64,000 bases of DNA. It comes from Tetrapyrgos nigripes (lineage: Eukaryota; Basidiomycota; Agaricomycetes; Agaricales; Campanellaceae). The stretch lies in NCBI GenBank assembly GCA_013368315.1, contig JAACJM010000139.1:153448-217447 (forward strand). The letters are read 5' to 3'. Numbering within the stretch: position 1 is the stretch's first letter; every line of letters starts with the position of its first letter. Of the stretch, positions 1 to 10,918 are shown piece after piece. The notes below the pieces were generated by a model, which did not search any database, was not told the DNA's origin, and worked only from the letters and a program-made list of their open reading frames with translations. Both the position numbers and the translations under genes were made by a program.

Positions 1-102
1 ATCACTGCCCTCAACTGTCAAGTACCTCATAACCTCTCTCGGTCTGCAACCGTCGCATCTCCTGACTTATCGCCAGTGCCCAGCAGAAGAGCCAAGGGGT
101 AG
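1..102 (+). CDS. Possible 3' end of an unidentified coding region (partial)
   Basis: Frame 1 is open from the window edge to a TAG at 100-102 and encodes 33 residues ending in an S/P/R-rich tail (SPVPSRRAKG). Nothing identifies a family and no splice site is visible. It could be chance. Confidence 0.15.
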   Translation: MTALNCQVPHNLSRSATVASPDLSPVPSRRAKG

Positions 103-431
103 ACTACGCGTGCCGTCCGTGGCTACAAGGAGCAAATGCATCAGGGATCTTTGTACTGATGGGTATCCACAATGTACAATGTACTAGTAGCTGTTGCACT
201 GAGGATGGCAGGTTGTTTTTTGCATGGAGCAGGAAGGAAAATTTGGTGCGCTTTTCTTTTCAGCATTCCCTTTTTCATTGCTATTCCATTTCTACAGGTG
301 TTTTCAAGTCAATACCACCCCGGTGAGCCTTCTTTGTTATATCATTGCATCCTACGCACGCCCTCCTTTTCAGTCCAACGGTACCTATGTATCATGTCGG
401 TGTTGACTTTATTTTATGCTCACATCTCTTC
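103..431. other. No gene recognised
   Basis: An ORF of 119 codons starts at 172 but has no recognisable motif, is cysteine- and phenylalanine-rich, and runs into the terminal repeat of the next element. I treat it as chance. Confidence 0.4.
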
Positions 432-480
432 TATGAACCACTGTTTAGGGCAAAATTCAATGTCTGACATTTGCACTCAA
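432..480 (+). repeat. Left terminal inverted repeat of the 432-1936 element
   Basis: Pairs with 1889-1936. Most mismatches are transitions, as expected for an old copy. Confidence 0.55.
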
Positions 481-606
481 TTCAGCGGCGCACAGTGGTG
501 CACCATCCCCGACTCTGGCCGATATGGGTAGCCATGACTAATTGTCTTTAGGGCAAGTTTTTTAAGTGGATATAGAGTCTATAGTGATTTTAGTTAAGAT
601 ACTATA

Positions 607-702
607 GTGGATAAGATAAGATAGGATAAGATAAGATAAGATAAGATAGGACCAAAAACCCCGGGCAAGGATTTTTCTTGCCCAGTGTTTTTGGTCCTAT
701 CT
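607..702. repeat. GATAA microsatellite running into a long perfect hairpin
   Basis: From about 607 the pentamer GATAA repeats with small variations. Bases 644-659 then pair perfectly (16 bp) with 687-702, and an inner 7-bp stem (GGGCAAG at 663-669, CTTGCCC at 677-683) makes the structure nearly continuous. It lies inside the 432-1936 element and may be a nested foldback or MITE fragment. Confidence 0.7.
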
Positions 703-910
703 ATCATTACTAATCAGAGATAAGCAAAGACCAACAACGGGCAATTTGTACTCGTTTGTACTCGTATTGAAAGACTTTGGGTTGAAGTTGGGACACAGTT
801 TGTTAGGGCGTGGAGAGCATTCTTTTTCCGTTTAGAACAGAGACATTATCTAGACAGAACAAATTCCCATCATCTATGGCTTCTACAATTCTTATTTCTT
901 GACACTATAA

Positions 911-1740
911 ATGTCAACTGCAGGAATGCGCATCCTATTTCTGGTCTTGGTCATGGTAGAAGCCCTAATGTGAGTAACTACTGTTGTCCTTCAAATTTTG
1001 CTATGAGTTTCTGAGAAATTCCAAATATTTTTGACCGGATCTCTTCTTTCTCAGCCAGTTGAAACACCGCATTTACAAAGATGATTGTGAAGGCTGCTCT
1101 CCTGAAGTGATCGCTAGCTCTTATGGTGTGTACAGTACTCTGGTACATCGTCGTCCCTGTCAAACAGGAGCTGGACATTCATCGGATGAGGAGTCGGAGT
1201 CGGAGAGTGATTCTGAAGGTGAATATATAATTCTTATTTCCTAGAGATATTAAGTTGAGGGGTACCTGTTCAGAGTGGCAAGGAATAGACACGAGCGACA
1301 CAGATTCAGGTGAGTATACAATTGTGTATATGGTCTTTCAGAATTTCTGTATTAGAATTTACTTTAGTTGAGTCTTGGCATGGGATTGGAGGCAATGGTG
1401 GAGCAAGTGATGCAGAAGCACAGCGAGAAACAGGTCAGTCTCAATAATTTATTATTTATTATACATCTGATCTTAAAATATGTGATTCGGACACAGATGA
1501 TGCATCATATCAGACAGTCGATGCTCCTGAGCATTCAAAACCTTTTGATAGCAAAAAAAATGAGGGTTTTTACAGATGGATTGGCCTGGATGAGGGATGA
1601 GTCGCGTGCCAGCAGGATATGGTGTTCTGGAGGACAAATGGGAGGAAGATGGGTATCCTGGATTGGAGACAATCTCAACAGGGCGACATGGGTCAAAAAC
1701 ACTTGATATTGTGCTACCAAATGCAATATGGCAGCCTTGA
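911..1740 (+). pseudogene. Five-exon acidic ORF of unknown function, frameshifted in the last exon
   Basis: Exons 911-969, 1055-1218, 1274-1309, 1368-1433 and 1497-1600 join in one frame. The last three introns are all phase 1 and have proper GT-AG ends, which is strong evidence for a real gene. The N-terminus is hydrophobic (MRILFLVLVMVEAL) and could be a signal peptide or membrane segment. The middle is acidic (DEESESESDSEG). The frame stops at TGA 1598-1600, but an overlapping frame from 1597 to TGA 1738-1740 continues with protein-like sequence (YGVLEDKWEEDGYPGLE), so a one-base frameshift near 1597 is likely. A further 42-bp intron at about 1125-1167 is possible. No family recognised. 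It lies centrally in the 432-1936 element and may be its cargo or transposase remnant. Confidence 0.45.
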
Positions 1741-1840
1741 GCTGAGATTTGGGCTCAAGCATTGTACTTGATGGACAAGCTTCTGGAAATGTAACTATCT
1801 ATTAATACTATTATTCCACTTGATACCTAGTCAAACGTCA

Positions 1841-1912
1841 GACATGATTGTCTCCAAACGTTGGACATCGAATGCAGACGTCGGACATCAAGTGCAAACA
1901 TCGGACATTGAA
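1841..1912. repeat. Subterminal ~20-bp degenerate repeats
   Basis: The motif (A)CGTCGGACATC occurs about four times at ~20-bp spacing just inside the right terminal repeat. One related copy, TGTCTGACATT, is in the left end. Subterminal repeats of this kind commonly bind transposase. Confidence 0.5.
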
Positions 1913-1936
1913 TTTTTCCCTAAATGGCGGTTCATA
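1889..1936 (-). repeat. Right terminal inverted repeat of the 432-1936 element
   Basis: Reverse complement of 432-480 at about 80 percent identity. Confidence 0.55.
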
Positions 1937-2287
1937 TGGCGCAGAATGTCCATGAACCGACATCCTTTCCTTTCTTGCTGAATGTACATGCATTCCAAGA
2001 CAAATCGAGTTCATATCAATGATCGTATGACTTTCAATTTTTTCAGTTGCGCACTATGATACTGGTCCATTTTTCATACACACATATTTCTACCGTAACA
2101 ACAAGTGCGTTCATCTGCAGTGTAAATCCTCCGAAATGAACACCCTATGTATCTGTGATTTAGATCTTCCCCATTCAAATCTCTCTATCCTGACACAGTC
2201 ACCTTCACGTCCTCTCAACTCGGTTTCCTTCATCCTTCTTTGTGCATGGACCAGTACTACGATTTTCAACATGCAAGTAAGTCCACT

Positions 2288-2799
2288 TGTCAAGGTTGTC
2301 GGTACACTCAATGACCACCCAAGTCACACAATACAAGAAAGCCGTTTACAAGAGAGTAGATTGATCAGAAAGATAGAAAGATAGAGAGATAGAGAAAGTA
2401 AGCTGACTAGGCTCTACACTGCGTAGTGAAAGTACGGAGCGGAGACGAAGTGAACGAACTAAGGAATAGGTTACAAAGGTCACAGGTATATAAGTAAAAT
2501 ATGAACAGATGGGAAAGAGTAAGTAATAATAGACAGTATCATGTGGAAACGTCAAGGGCGAGAGAGTAATGAGTTAGATATGGATAGATGAAGGTACTGG
2601 ATCATAAGGAATGATTGACAGTGAGAATATCCGTGGAGATAGGAAGCGGAGGAAATAAGAGTGTGAGTCATAGATCTATGGAGATGGTAACTATAGACGA
2701 TGATGGGAAACGGTTGATGTTTATGGGGTTAAGTGGGAAGTAGGTAGTAAAGGGAAAAGAATAGAAAGGAAATGAATAGACGGGGAACGATTCATGACA
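2288..2799. repeat. Solo LTR with 5-bp target duplication CCACT
   Basis: The sequence begins TGTCAAGG and ends ATGACA (TG...CA with inverted TGTCA/TGACA tips). It is flanked by CCACT at 2283-2287 and 2800-2804. Removing it and one CCACT leaves an intron matching intron 1 of copy B. It contains a GATAGA/GAGATA-rich stretch and no ORF of note. Confidence 0.85.
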
Positions 2800-2929
2800 C
2801 CACTCCTCTCGTGTTATGTACTTCTGATATATATATAGAGAGCACCTTCTCGATACCGTTCAGGCAGAACAAAATCAACTGCACCTCAAACAGTCGAGAT
2901 CCAATAGTGCAACAGACCTCAAGATCATG

Positions 2930-3748
2930 ATCATCTTGTAGGAAGTGTCCCACTGTTGAACAACCATTGTTGTAAACTGTACCTCGACAATGTCACCGAT
3001 TGAGATATCAGCAGGCAAAATGTCGGTGTACCTGTAGGACATGCTGAGAATAATGTGGAATCAAAGAACAAAAGGCAAACGTACTGCCACTTCGAATTCA
3101 GATGTGACTTCGAAGCCTTCATATAAACGACTGAATTATCCTCTGTATGAACCACTCTGCTGGTGATGAGTGACTGAAGGACACCATCTGGATCAACACC
3201 ATTCTGGAATGGTATAGATTGCTTTGTGGATGCTGTGGAACCTACTGTGAAGTAACAGCAGTTTGTTGTGATGCCTAGGTGGCCAGGACCGAAAGAGTCA
3301 TCTGCAGTCCAGGGATTGAGTGTGTGACCATTCAGAGTGTGCTGGAACTTGGAGAAAATTTGATAGAGCTGGTTCACGGAAGCAGACATATAGGGAAGAC
3401 CCAGCCCCACAATTCCGATGTGCTGGCGGAGGTATGGTGCTTGGTTGCTAGCATATGTTCTACTATTGTACAAATATCAGCGAAAAACAACTAGCAAAGA
3501 ACCAATGAGGAATTGCGCACCTGCTCACCATCATGGGAGGCAATTCACGCTCATATATGACACCTTGTAGGCAAAATATCGTCTCTTCAAAAGGAGAATC
3601 AGGGTGTTCGTAGTCCTTAAGGTTTGTAACCCGATAAGAGTGAGGATTAGAGTAAGGCCGTATCTGAAGGTCAGTGTTCTTTCGAGAAATACACATGAGG
3701 AAGGTGGCACTGATGGAGAAATAGAGAACATACACTATTGACTGTCAA
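2930..3748 (-). other. Inverted segment (~0.82 kb) inside cassette gene 1 copy A
   Basis: Between two plus-strand blocks colinear with copy B, this block is colinear only on the minus strand (exon 5, exon 4, exon 3, end of exon 2). At the left junction, after GAGATCC, a short filler (AATAGTG...ACCTCAAGAT) duplicates bits of nearby exon/intron sequence. About 25-30 bp of exon 5 present in copy B is missing. A short AAGAT match lies at the left junction. Confidence 0.85.
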
Positions 3749-4003
3749 GGATGATTCCATTTCTACTGTTCGTACTAACTTCTCATACCTATTTGAACAA
3801 TACTTATATCTTTGTTTCTTTAGGCTGCGTCTGTTGCGCGGAACCATGCATTTTCTTTGAGAAAAGACATGCCCAATGAACTGCGCAACCTTTCGAAGCG
3901 TGTAAGATATGAGGAGAGTTCTGATGAGGAGGACATTCAGGAGCAGCTGAAGGTCCGCAAAGATCTGGCTCAACTAAGACTTGGTGATGACAATGACAAC
4001 TAA

Positions 4004-4812
4004 ACTTATGATGTCCCTTTGGTAGCCAAAATACTCAATAGCCACAATTATTGTAGTACAAATTTGGTCTAATTACATCATTGCCACATTGTAGCTTTGA
4101 AAAATTTCAAGTGATTCAAATTCGGCTTGACCACAACCTTCATGATGCACTGACAAAGGGTAGTCCAATGGTGAATAACATTGCTCGCTAATGTGTCTGT
4201 AGGGACGCCGCCCTACATTCCTATGTGTCAAAAGCTGCTTCTCTCGCTCCATTGCCTGATGGTTCGACTCAAATCTCCTGACTTTTCACAATGCCCTTTC
4301 TACAATCACATAGGGATGACATGGACCCTACTGTAAAGCTGATGAGATATTCTTCTCATATATTCAACTTGAGACAGCTAGGACAGTCCGCTATAGCCAT
4401 CAAGCCTTCCGTACCTGGAATGGAAACACTTTTGCCTAACAATCAGGCAACCTTGAAGCTCACCTCAATTCAGATAGTATGGTAGAGGTTATTCCCAATA
4501 CCTAACATTTATTGAATGCTTGGGAACAGTCTCAGAGTTGTACGACACCTTACAGATTGCTCAGGAACTTTGTACCATGATATGAGGTTTCAAAAAATTT
4601 TTAATGGTATGTCAATTCTAATCATCACATCGTCCTTCCTTTTCGTTGGCTACATTCTAACTCTGGCATATGTTATCACACAGGCAACTTCTATCTTTTC
4701 AGGGTCAACTTCACAACGGTGAGATCATTACTTATCACAATGTTTCTCTCTACTCAAGCCTGCATATAAAAACTTGAATCATTGCTGCGCTTTCCTCAAC
4801 ATCCCCCCAGCT
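4004..4812. other. Intergenic region between cassette genes 1 and 2 (copy A), with TATA-like box
   Basis: No convincing gene. It aligns loosely with 51975-52782 of copy B (shared blocks such as CCACAACCTTCATGA), so it belongs to the duplicated unit. A TATA-like CATATAAAAA at 4762-4771 lies about 50 bp before the gene 2 start, at the same spacing as in copy B. Confidence 0.6.
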
Positions 4813-6867
4813 ATGCCGCATGGCCAATCAACCAAAAAACCTCGACTCGAGGACTTTGATGCTCCTGATGTTGACAATGATTCTATTCAGGACTCCGAAG
4901 ACGATGTTGGTACCCGCCGTTCCAAATGGGTGTAAGTTTTTATTTTCATTTCAATATCTAGGTCCACTCGATTGATGTGAGTTCTAGGAAAATGAGCAAA
5001 GTAGCTGCACCCGTCACTCCCGAAAAGGCAAGAATGACCACAGCGCAGCCTCCGGATGCGCCCAAGCAACAAGAGAGGTGATTGTGGGTTTTCTCATCCT
5101 CTGCCCATGTTTTGATCTAGCTCCATCATGTAGCTGGGCCAAGATGTCTACTGCCACATAGTATGGAATTACACCTATCCAAAGACCATGCTGTTCACTG
5201 ATCACAAAACTTTTAATGTAGGCCTCTCTCGAACCTCCCAATCATGCCATCGTATGTTTTTGAATGTACTGGATCAATTCTCGACTGATCGGTTACTCTT
5301 TAGGCTTGGTCAATATCAAAGGTATGATCTACATCCTGCTTCGCAAATGTACTGTGACTTAGTGATGGACCCCCCCTGTGCAGCGGAACATATGGGTAAG
5401 TGACTATATCACCTCTTATCTCATCATGTCACTGACGTTCCCAGATTAAACTATACTTACGGGAATCTTTCACCACCGTTCCAGTTTGCAACATCCGTGT
5501 GCGTTTATATCATCTTTTTGTTATGTGCTATTTAATCTCACTTTATTGCTAGACCATCTGGGACCATGGAAGGTCCTTTCAATGTTCCTCCACAAAGGTA
5601 CGTTATCATCTTCACCTGTGAGCCATGTTCTAGGCTATGCATTTAACCTACTATGTGAGTGGTGCTCTATCCAGATTAATTGCATTCTATTCATGAGTAT
5701 CATCAGCCTGCCTGAGTTTCAATACACTGCTACTACTCCTGTTGTTTCCACCGCCAATACCTCTGTTCCATCTTTTCCCGCTACCACCTATACTTTTGCT
5801 AACGCTGCTCCTTCTGCTCCTGCTACCGATAACACTACGTCTGTTGACTCTGCCAATACTACGTCTTCAAATTTGCATGCCGCGACATCTATCCCTGCCA
5901 CCGAGAGTGTGTCTCTTACAATGACCACTCCAGATGATTCCCTATGGTACGTTGCACTACCTACCTTCAAGATTGTGCATTGATATTGGCATGATGTTGG
6001 TGGTGTCACAGAACTCTACAGTCCATGTGAGTTACAATGGATATTATGTACAGATTGTACGCTCACTAGTGATTTTTTTTTTGCAGTGTGGAGGAGATTA
6101 AGGCTCCAGATGCGTTGTTCTGGGCACTGTACATAGTCTATATCAACTACGGTACTACTTACTTGTTCACTAACCTTATTCTTTTATACAGTCAACGTCT
6201 TTACCACTTGTAAGTCACTTAGATTGCTTGTGGATCCCTTTGACATTGGTTCTCCAGTTTCGATGAAGCCATCCCAGACTTTCCTGAACAAGCCCTGTGA
6301 GTTTGTTACGAGGCCTTTAGGCTGAGTTAATTTATGTCATAGCGACCTCCCAGATCTTTTCCACGGGTTCAAACTCCCACCCCTGTTCGTTGATGCTCGT
6401 CAAGCGCTCATCTGGAATCACGGCCGAGACCCATGACGTTGTTCATGGCTTCCTCAGACCAACGCAAGGCGAGTTTCCATGTCTGCAGATTTCTATTGCT
6501 GGTCTCTATCCTTCTGACAACTGAAATGTCTAGACTCGGACTGGACTGGGCCAAAGACCATTTGACGTCAATACCCATGTCATAACTGTTCTTTTTACAC
6601 CTTATTTGTCTCTTCATTTCTGCTCACGATGTCGATGAAAAGCTGTTGTTGCTCTCATCTTCTTCACCTTCTTCTTCATTTTCTTTCTTGTCTCTTCAAG
6701 CACCTTTTTTACTTTTCCTTCTGTGCAGGGTTGCGTCTGGGATGAAATGTCAAGCATGTAGGTTACCAATGAGCGTGGATTACACAGAAGGAGAAGGAAG
6801 GGGTCAACATTAGGTGTCAAGAAAGTGTGCTGACTTACTACTATCCCTTGACTAATCTTTCATTTAG

Positions 6868-7244
6868 AACGATGTTCGTCTTGGCTCGTTGCATATCTCA
6901 GAATTAGAGAAGACGATATACAACCCGTCTCAGGTTTCTGTGATTGAAATGGTGTGTTTGCCGACCACTTTTTTTTGTATGAGCTTACACAAACACTTTT
7001 TACAGGGCATCTCGTAAAAGTACAACAAATCACATTTCAAGCTCTCAAAGATCAAGTGCGTCCCTTGTCTTCTTGTCATGGCCGCTTCTGACGAACGCAT
7101 GCCTTTTTTCCCCATCTCTCTAACTAACCCATCTAGTTCGTCCTTCCTCTACTCGTACCAGGTGCCCTGAAGTATTTCGTCTCGTGTTATTCTCTATGCC
7201 CACCTCTACTATTAGATGTCAAAGCTGTTAACATGCCTCAGTGA
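6868..7244 (+). pseudogene. Possible captured host gene fragment inside the small Helentron (three exons)
   Basis: Exons 6868-6955, 7006-7055 and 7137-7244 each have AG/GT borders and their phases fit (88, 50 and 108 nt). They give an open 81-residue reading ending in TGA 7242-7244, with segments such as LGSLHISELEKTIYNP, LVKVQQITFQALKDQ and FVLPLLVPGALKYF. No start codon is linked and I do not recognise the family. Capture of host exons is typical for Helitrons; chance splice-site fit is the alternative. Confidence 0.4.
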
Positions 7245-7314
7245 GGCTGTCAAAAGTATCCAACGAAAACGGTCACTGCATGAAAGTTAAGAATTCTCCA
7301 TGGCCATGGCCATA

Positions 7315-7920
7315 TCTAAAATTTTGCTGAGGGCTCTCGTGTTTTATGAAATTGTCATTGGTGTCTTACATGATGTGGTTGTGAGTATTCATTCCTGTTG
7401 TTTTTCAGTAATTGTTGCGGTTCTGGTATTCTTGTCTCCACTTCGGTTGATTAATCTTTTTCTTTGTTCTTCTTTCCCTTTTGGGAGGATGAGAGCACAA
7501 TGGTTGAGAGAAGGAAAGAGAAAGGGCACTGAGCTGAGTGCCGTGCGTGACAGAGAGGGTTTGATGTTTACGGTGCCTGGACATTTTTTATGTACAATGT
7601 TACCTATGGAGTTGTTTTCCCGTTTGTGGATGGACTGGTTGGATGTATGTTTGGAAGAATTGGTTGAAAATGAGCTCAGAGTAGTGAGAGGCGAGACGTG
7701 AGACATGAGAGTGTCTTAATCCTGATCTTCACCTGGGATTTGCATGGGACATTGGATGTCAGATGTTAATGTTGGTTTTGTTTGCAGCGTGTGGTTGATT
7801 TTTGGATGTCTGTCTCAGTCTTCTCCTCTGTTTCTTTTTCTTTATGCAAATCTTTATTTCACTTATATCTTATTGACGCTACTGTGTAGTTAATAAAATA
7901 ACATAAGAATATATTGATAT
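7315..7920. other. Remainder of the small Helentron, no gene recognised
   Basis: Only short unconvincing ORFs on both strands (for example 7300-7701). Probably non-coding filler between the captured piece and the 3' terminus. Confidence 0.4.
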
Positions 7921-10286
7921 GAGGCCTCGTAACTTGCCATGCAAAGCAGTGGCCCTCTGCCCCAGTTGTGTACCCTTCTACATTCAAGTTCTAGTAGCTG
8001 ATTTTTCATTTCGCAGTCGCGCCTTGCCATTGGTTCCAAATTCCCTTGTTGAAAAAGTCACAATGTCATTTATCAAAGAACTGTACGTTGATTTACCTAC
8101 TTACTGCCATTTTCTTTGACGCTGACTTTGAGTTCTTTCCAGTTTCTACACTGACCACGATCCTGAACTTATTTGGGATTTGGCCAAGCTTTTCATGACC
8201 CAAAGCCAGTTTGACGACGCAGTTGTGTATGTCTTATTCAAAATCCTTTTGGATTGCCATCTCATATTCTCAGAACCAGTTGTCTTGTAAATGCCTTGAA
8301 AGAGTGCACCAACAATCCTCACTCTCAACAGGCAACTACTAGTAGCCAAACAACACCAAGGTATGTTCTGCATTCTGTATGACAGTTTATCAGTCTCAAA
8401 CTTTCTAGTAGAGGCAGTACCACTTTGGTCCCAATGACTGTGCCTGTGACCCCACAGACACCCTCACTGTTCAAGCCGTTCACCTCCAAAATGGCCTTGA
8501 TAGATTCTCCAGAGACACCCTCACCACTCAAGTCATTCACTTCCACGGCCTTGATTGATACTCCGAGCACTCTCTCTCCAGTATCTCCATCCAAGGCCCA
8601 AGGTACAGATCAAGCCCCCCCCCAAATTGTCGTTTGCTGACAGACTTGCCTCCCACAACATACAACCTACAACAAGGGAAAGTGGTCTTTCAGCACCCGT
8701 GTAGGTCATCTTCCTTACTGAAGAATTCCATCACGCTGATTGTGTCACTTACTGGTAGGATTCTGCCTAACAAGTGTCAAGTCACCAAACGAGAATTGCA
8801 AGATGATCTCCTCATTACCGAAGGTGCTAATTATGATGCATTGCCACCATTGATGTTTGTTATTCCTTCTAATTGATGACTCAGTATTCACAAAGACCAA
8901 TTATGGCTGGGAAGCTCATTTCTTGGTCCAACACGCCGGTTCGAAAAGGCGAGTACATTCCCTGACGCGCACAAAGAAGTCAAGTGAGTCTTTGTTTTAC
9001 CTCAGTCATTTGCCCCCAACTCATATGAATTAGCTTTTTTATTACGTTCTTTAACTTCGTGCAGCACCAAAAATATGTGAACCTATCCCGTATCAATCCT
9101 CGAGACCTTGCAACCTTTTTGGGACATTCTAGCACTTCCATCTGAAGTGTGCTTTACATTCGATCCCCTCCCCAAATGGCAATCGCACTCTTTCCGGTCT
9201 TTGTTGAGGCTTCCTACCTTCTGGATTTTGCCCAAGACGATACCGCAAGATTGAGGGCATTCTGCACTCCCAGGAAGCAGATCAGGCAATTGCAGTCATC
9301 AACATGATACTTGGCAAAGGACAAACTGAGATGGCTGCGGAGATGATCTCAGATGTGCTTTCCTTTTCAACATGCGTGGAGAACACATTTTCAAATGCGC
9401 CAACTTGTAAGTCTCTCCCAATCATTGTTTCTGAGCTATGATCTCAACATTTTGCTAGCATCTTCTAATGCAAACCGTGTATATTCTTCTTCGACAGCCA
9501 GCTCCTCCGCTCCAGCAAATACCAATCCATTTTTGTTGCCTTTTGATGCCCAAGGTTGGTGCCAAATTGGTCCATAAATCACTTCTTATTAACTGTCTTT
9601 TAGTGCCGATTTACGACACTACTCATGTGGCAGGAATATTCGACATCAACAGAGACCTTCTGGATATTGATGCGAGGTGGATTAAATACTTAAGAACTCC
9701 AACCAAACCCAAAAGGATTTGGGAGACTCAAGCTTCGAGGGTGGGTCCGATGAGTTGATGTTTCGTATGTAGGATAGTAGGAACTGGGGAAGGGTCAGTA
9801 GAGTGGATAAGGGATAGGGAAAGGCAAATAAGCCTAATTTGCAAAGGGTGGCTGAGGTAGGAAGGTTATGCGGGGAAGAAGGGATTTGGATTTGTTGAGT
9901 TCTACTTAATACATTTTATATACTTCTTCTATTCCTATATTTACTATGTTCTGGATCTTAGATGAATGTTTGAACAATGAAAATACCTAGAATGTACACG
10001 TACAATACACGAAATGCCAAAATGACTCGAGAGAGAAAACAGTAATATACACATATAAATCAATATAATACAAAACTCCACATACATATGCAGAAAGAAA
10101 GAACATGACAACCTACGTAGCGACATGACAGCTCATACGTACCACCAGAGAGTTCTCCCTACAGCCTCCTCGTACGAAATCAGACAGGGAAAAACTGAAA
10201 GGTCGAGCCGTGTGAACTGCTCTCCTATTCCTGTCTTCTCTGGCTACAGGCAACACACATAGCATGAGTGTACTAAAGCAGATACC

Positions 10287-10888
10287 TGTAATATCTATGC
10301 TTCCGTACATCATTCTGATCGTATCCAATTCTTTTCCGAACTTCTTTTCTTTTACTTCGAACTTCATTCCCTTTCATCCCGAACACTTTCCGATCATTCA
10401 TTTCCGATTCATATCCGAGCTCCACTATTAATCTCCACAAACGGATCCCATCCGGGAACCTGTGATTCATTTCGGATAACTACCGGATAGCTCGTATCTA
10501 ATCTCCAAAACTTACTCCACTTCATCTCCAATCCGTTCCACTTTGTTTCCACTTTGTTCCGCAGTACTCCATCCATCTCCAATAGCACCATGTGCTTTTC
10601 CTTTATTTCCGAACCATCCCTATCTTACTCCTCTTCATTCTGATAGTGTCCGCAACTTTGTAGTAGATAGCTTAAGTCGAAAATCGAATTAGCTGGTCTC
10701 CTAACTTCATCCGACTTCAGACAACATAGTACCGTCTTAATGGATTCCATTCCGTGTCTTCCTTATACTTCTATCTCAAAGACTACTGGTTCCGCCCGGA
10801 TTCGTCTTCATCCTTTCCCAAAACCCCAATAAGACTTCCGCTCGGGTCTGACGTGTTTCCTAACGCTAGGATCCGCCCGGACTTAACA
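10287..10888 (+). repeat. 5' LTR of the gypsy element
   Basis: 602 bp, TGTAATATC...ACTTAACA. Nearly the same sequence recurs at 17694-18288. Confidence 0.95.
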
Positions 10889-10918
10889 GTACTTTAGACT
10901 TCTCTCTTGTTGTCTACA

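Larger units (their letters stand above)
432..1936 (+). mobile_element. Decayed DNA transposon with ~48-bp terminal inverted repeats
   Basis: Bases 432-480 and the reverse complement of 1889-1936 align over about 49 positions with roughly 40 matches; both start TATGAACC and share TTTAGGG and AAAATTCAATGTC. The ends can be read as TA target sites flanking TGAACC...GGTTCA. Inside lie a spliced ORF (911-1740), a GATAA microsatellite, a long hairpin (644-702) and subterminal repeats near the right end. The size and TA flanks would suit a Tc1/mariner-like element, but no transposase domain is recognised, so the superfamily is left open. Confidence 0.55.
2246..4003 (+). pseudogene. Cassette gene 1, copy A: disrupted by a solo LTR and an internal inversion
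   Basis: Homologous to the intact gene at 50685-51974. Exon 1 (2246-2276) and exon 2 (from 2841) lie on the plus strand. Exons 3, 4 and most of exon 5 lie on the minus strand between 2930 and 3748, and the final exon (about 3822-4003) is on the plus strand again. The inverted exons are still open, for example QHIGIVGLGLPYM and VDPDGVLQSLI read from the minus strand. Intron 1 holds a 512-bp solo LTR. The gene therefore cannot give the full protein. See the copy B entry for the family description. Confidence 0.85.
6307..7965 (+). mobile_element. Non-autonomous Helentron (1659 bp) in an intron of cassette gene 2 copy A
   Basis: Left end TACGAGGCCTTTAGG. Right end contains the inverted GAGGCCTCGTA at 7921-7931, then a hairpin (GCCATGC...GCAGTGGC, 7936-7954) and a tail ending CCCCAG at 7965. 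The intron of copy B lacks it; restoring the site gives GTGAGTTTGT|TGTGTACCC, so the element went between two T residues without a longer target duplication. Asymmetric inverted repeats, a 3' hairpin and TT insertion match the published description of Helentron/Helitron2. The left ~180 bp is shared with 48743-48920. It contains a spliced fragment that may be a captured gene (6868-7244). Confidence 0.85.

Noticed and set aside
172..531. 119-codon ORF near the window start
   Set aside because: Overlaps the left inverted repeat of the 432-1936 element, has no motif and biased Cys/Phe composition.
5742..5924. Pro/Leu-rich ORF in copy A
   Set aside because: Out-of-frame shadow of the Ser/Thr/Pro-rich exon of gene 2.
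6340..6420. A true tRNA gene in the Helentron head
   Set aside because: No acceptor stem, and the T-arm loop is one base too long; only a B-box-like match is kept as a finding.
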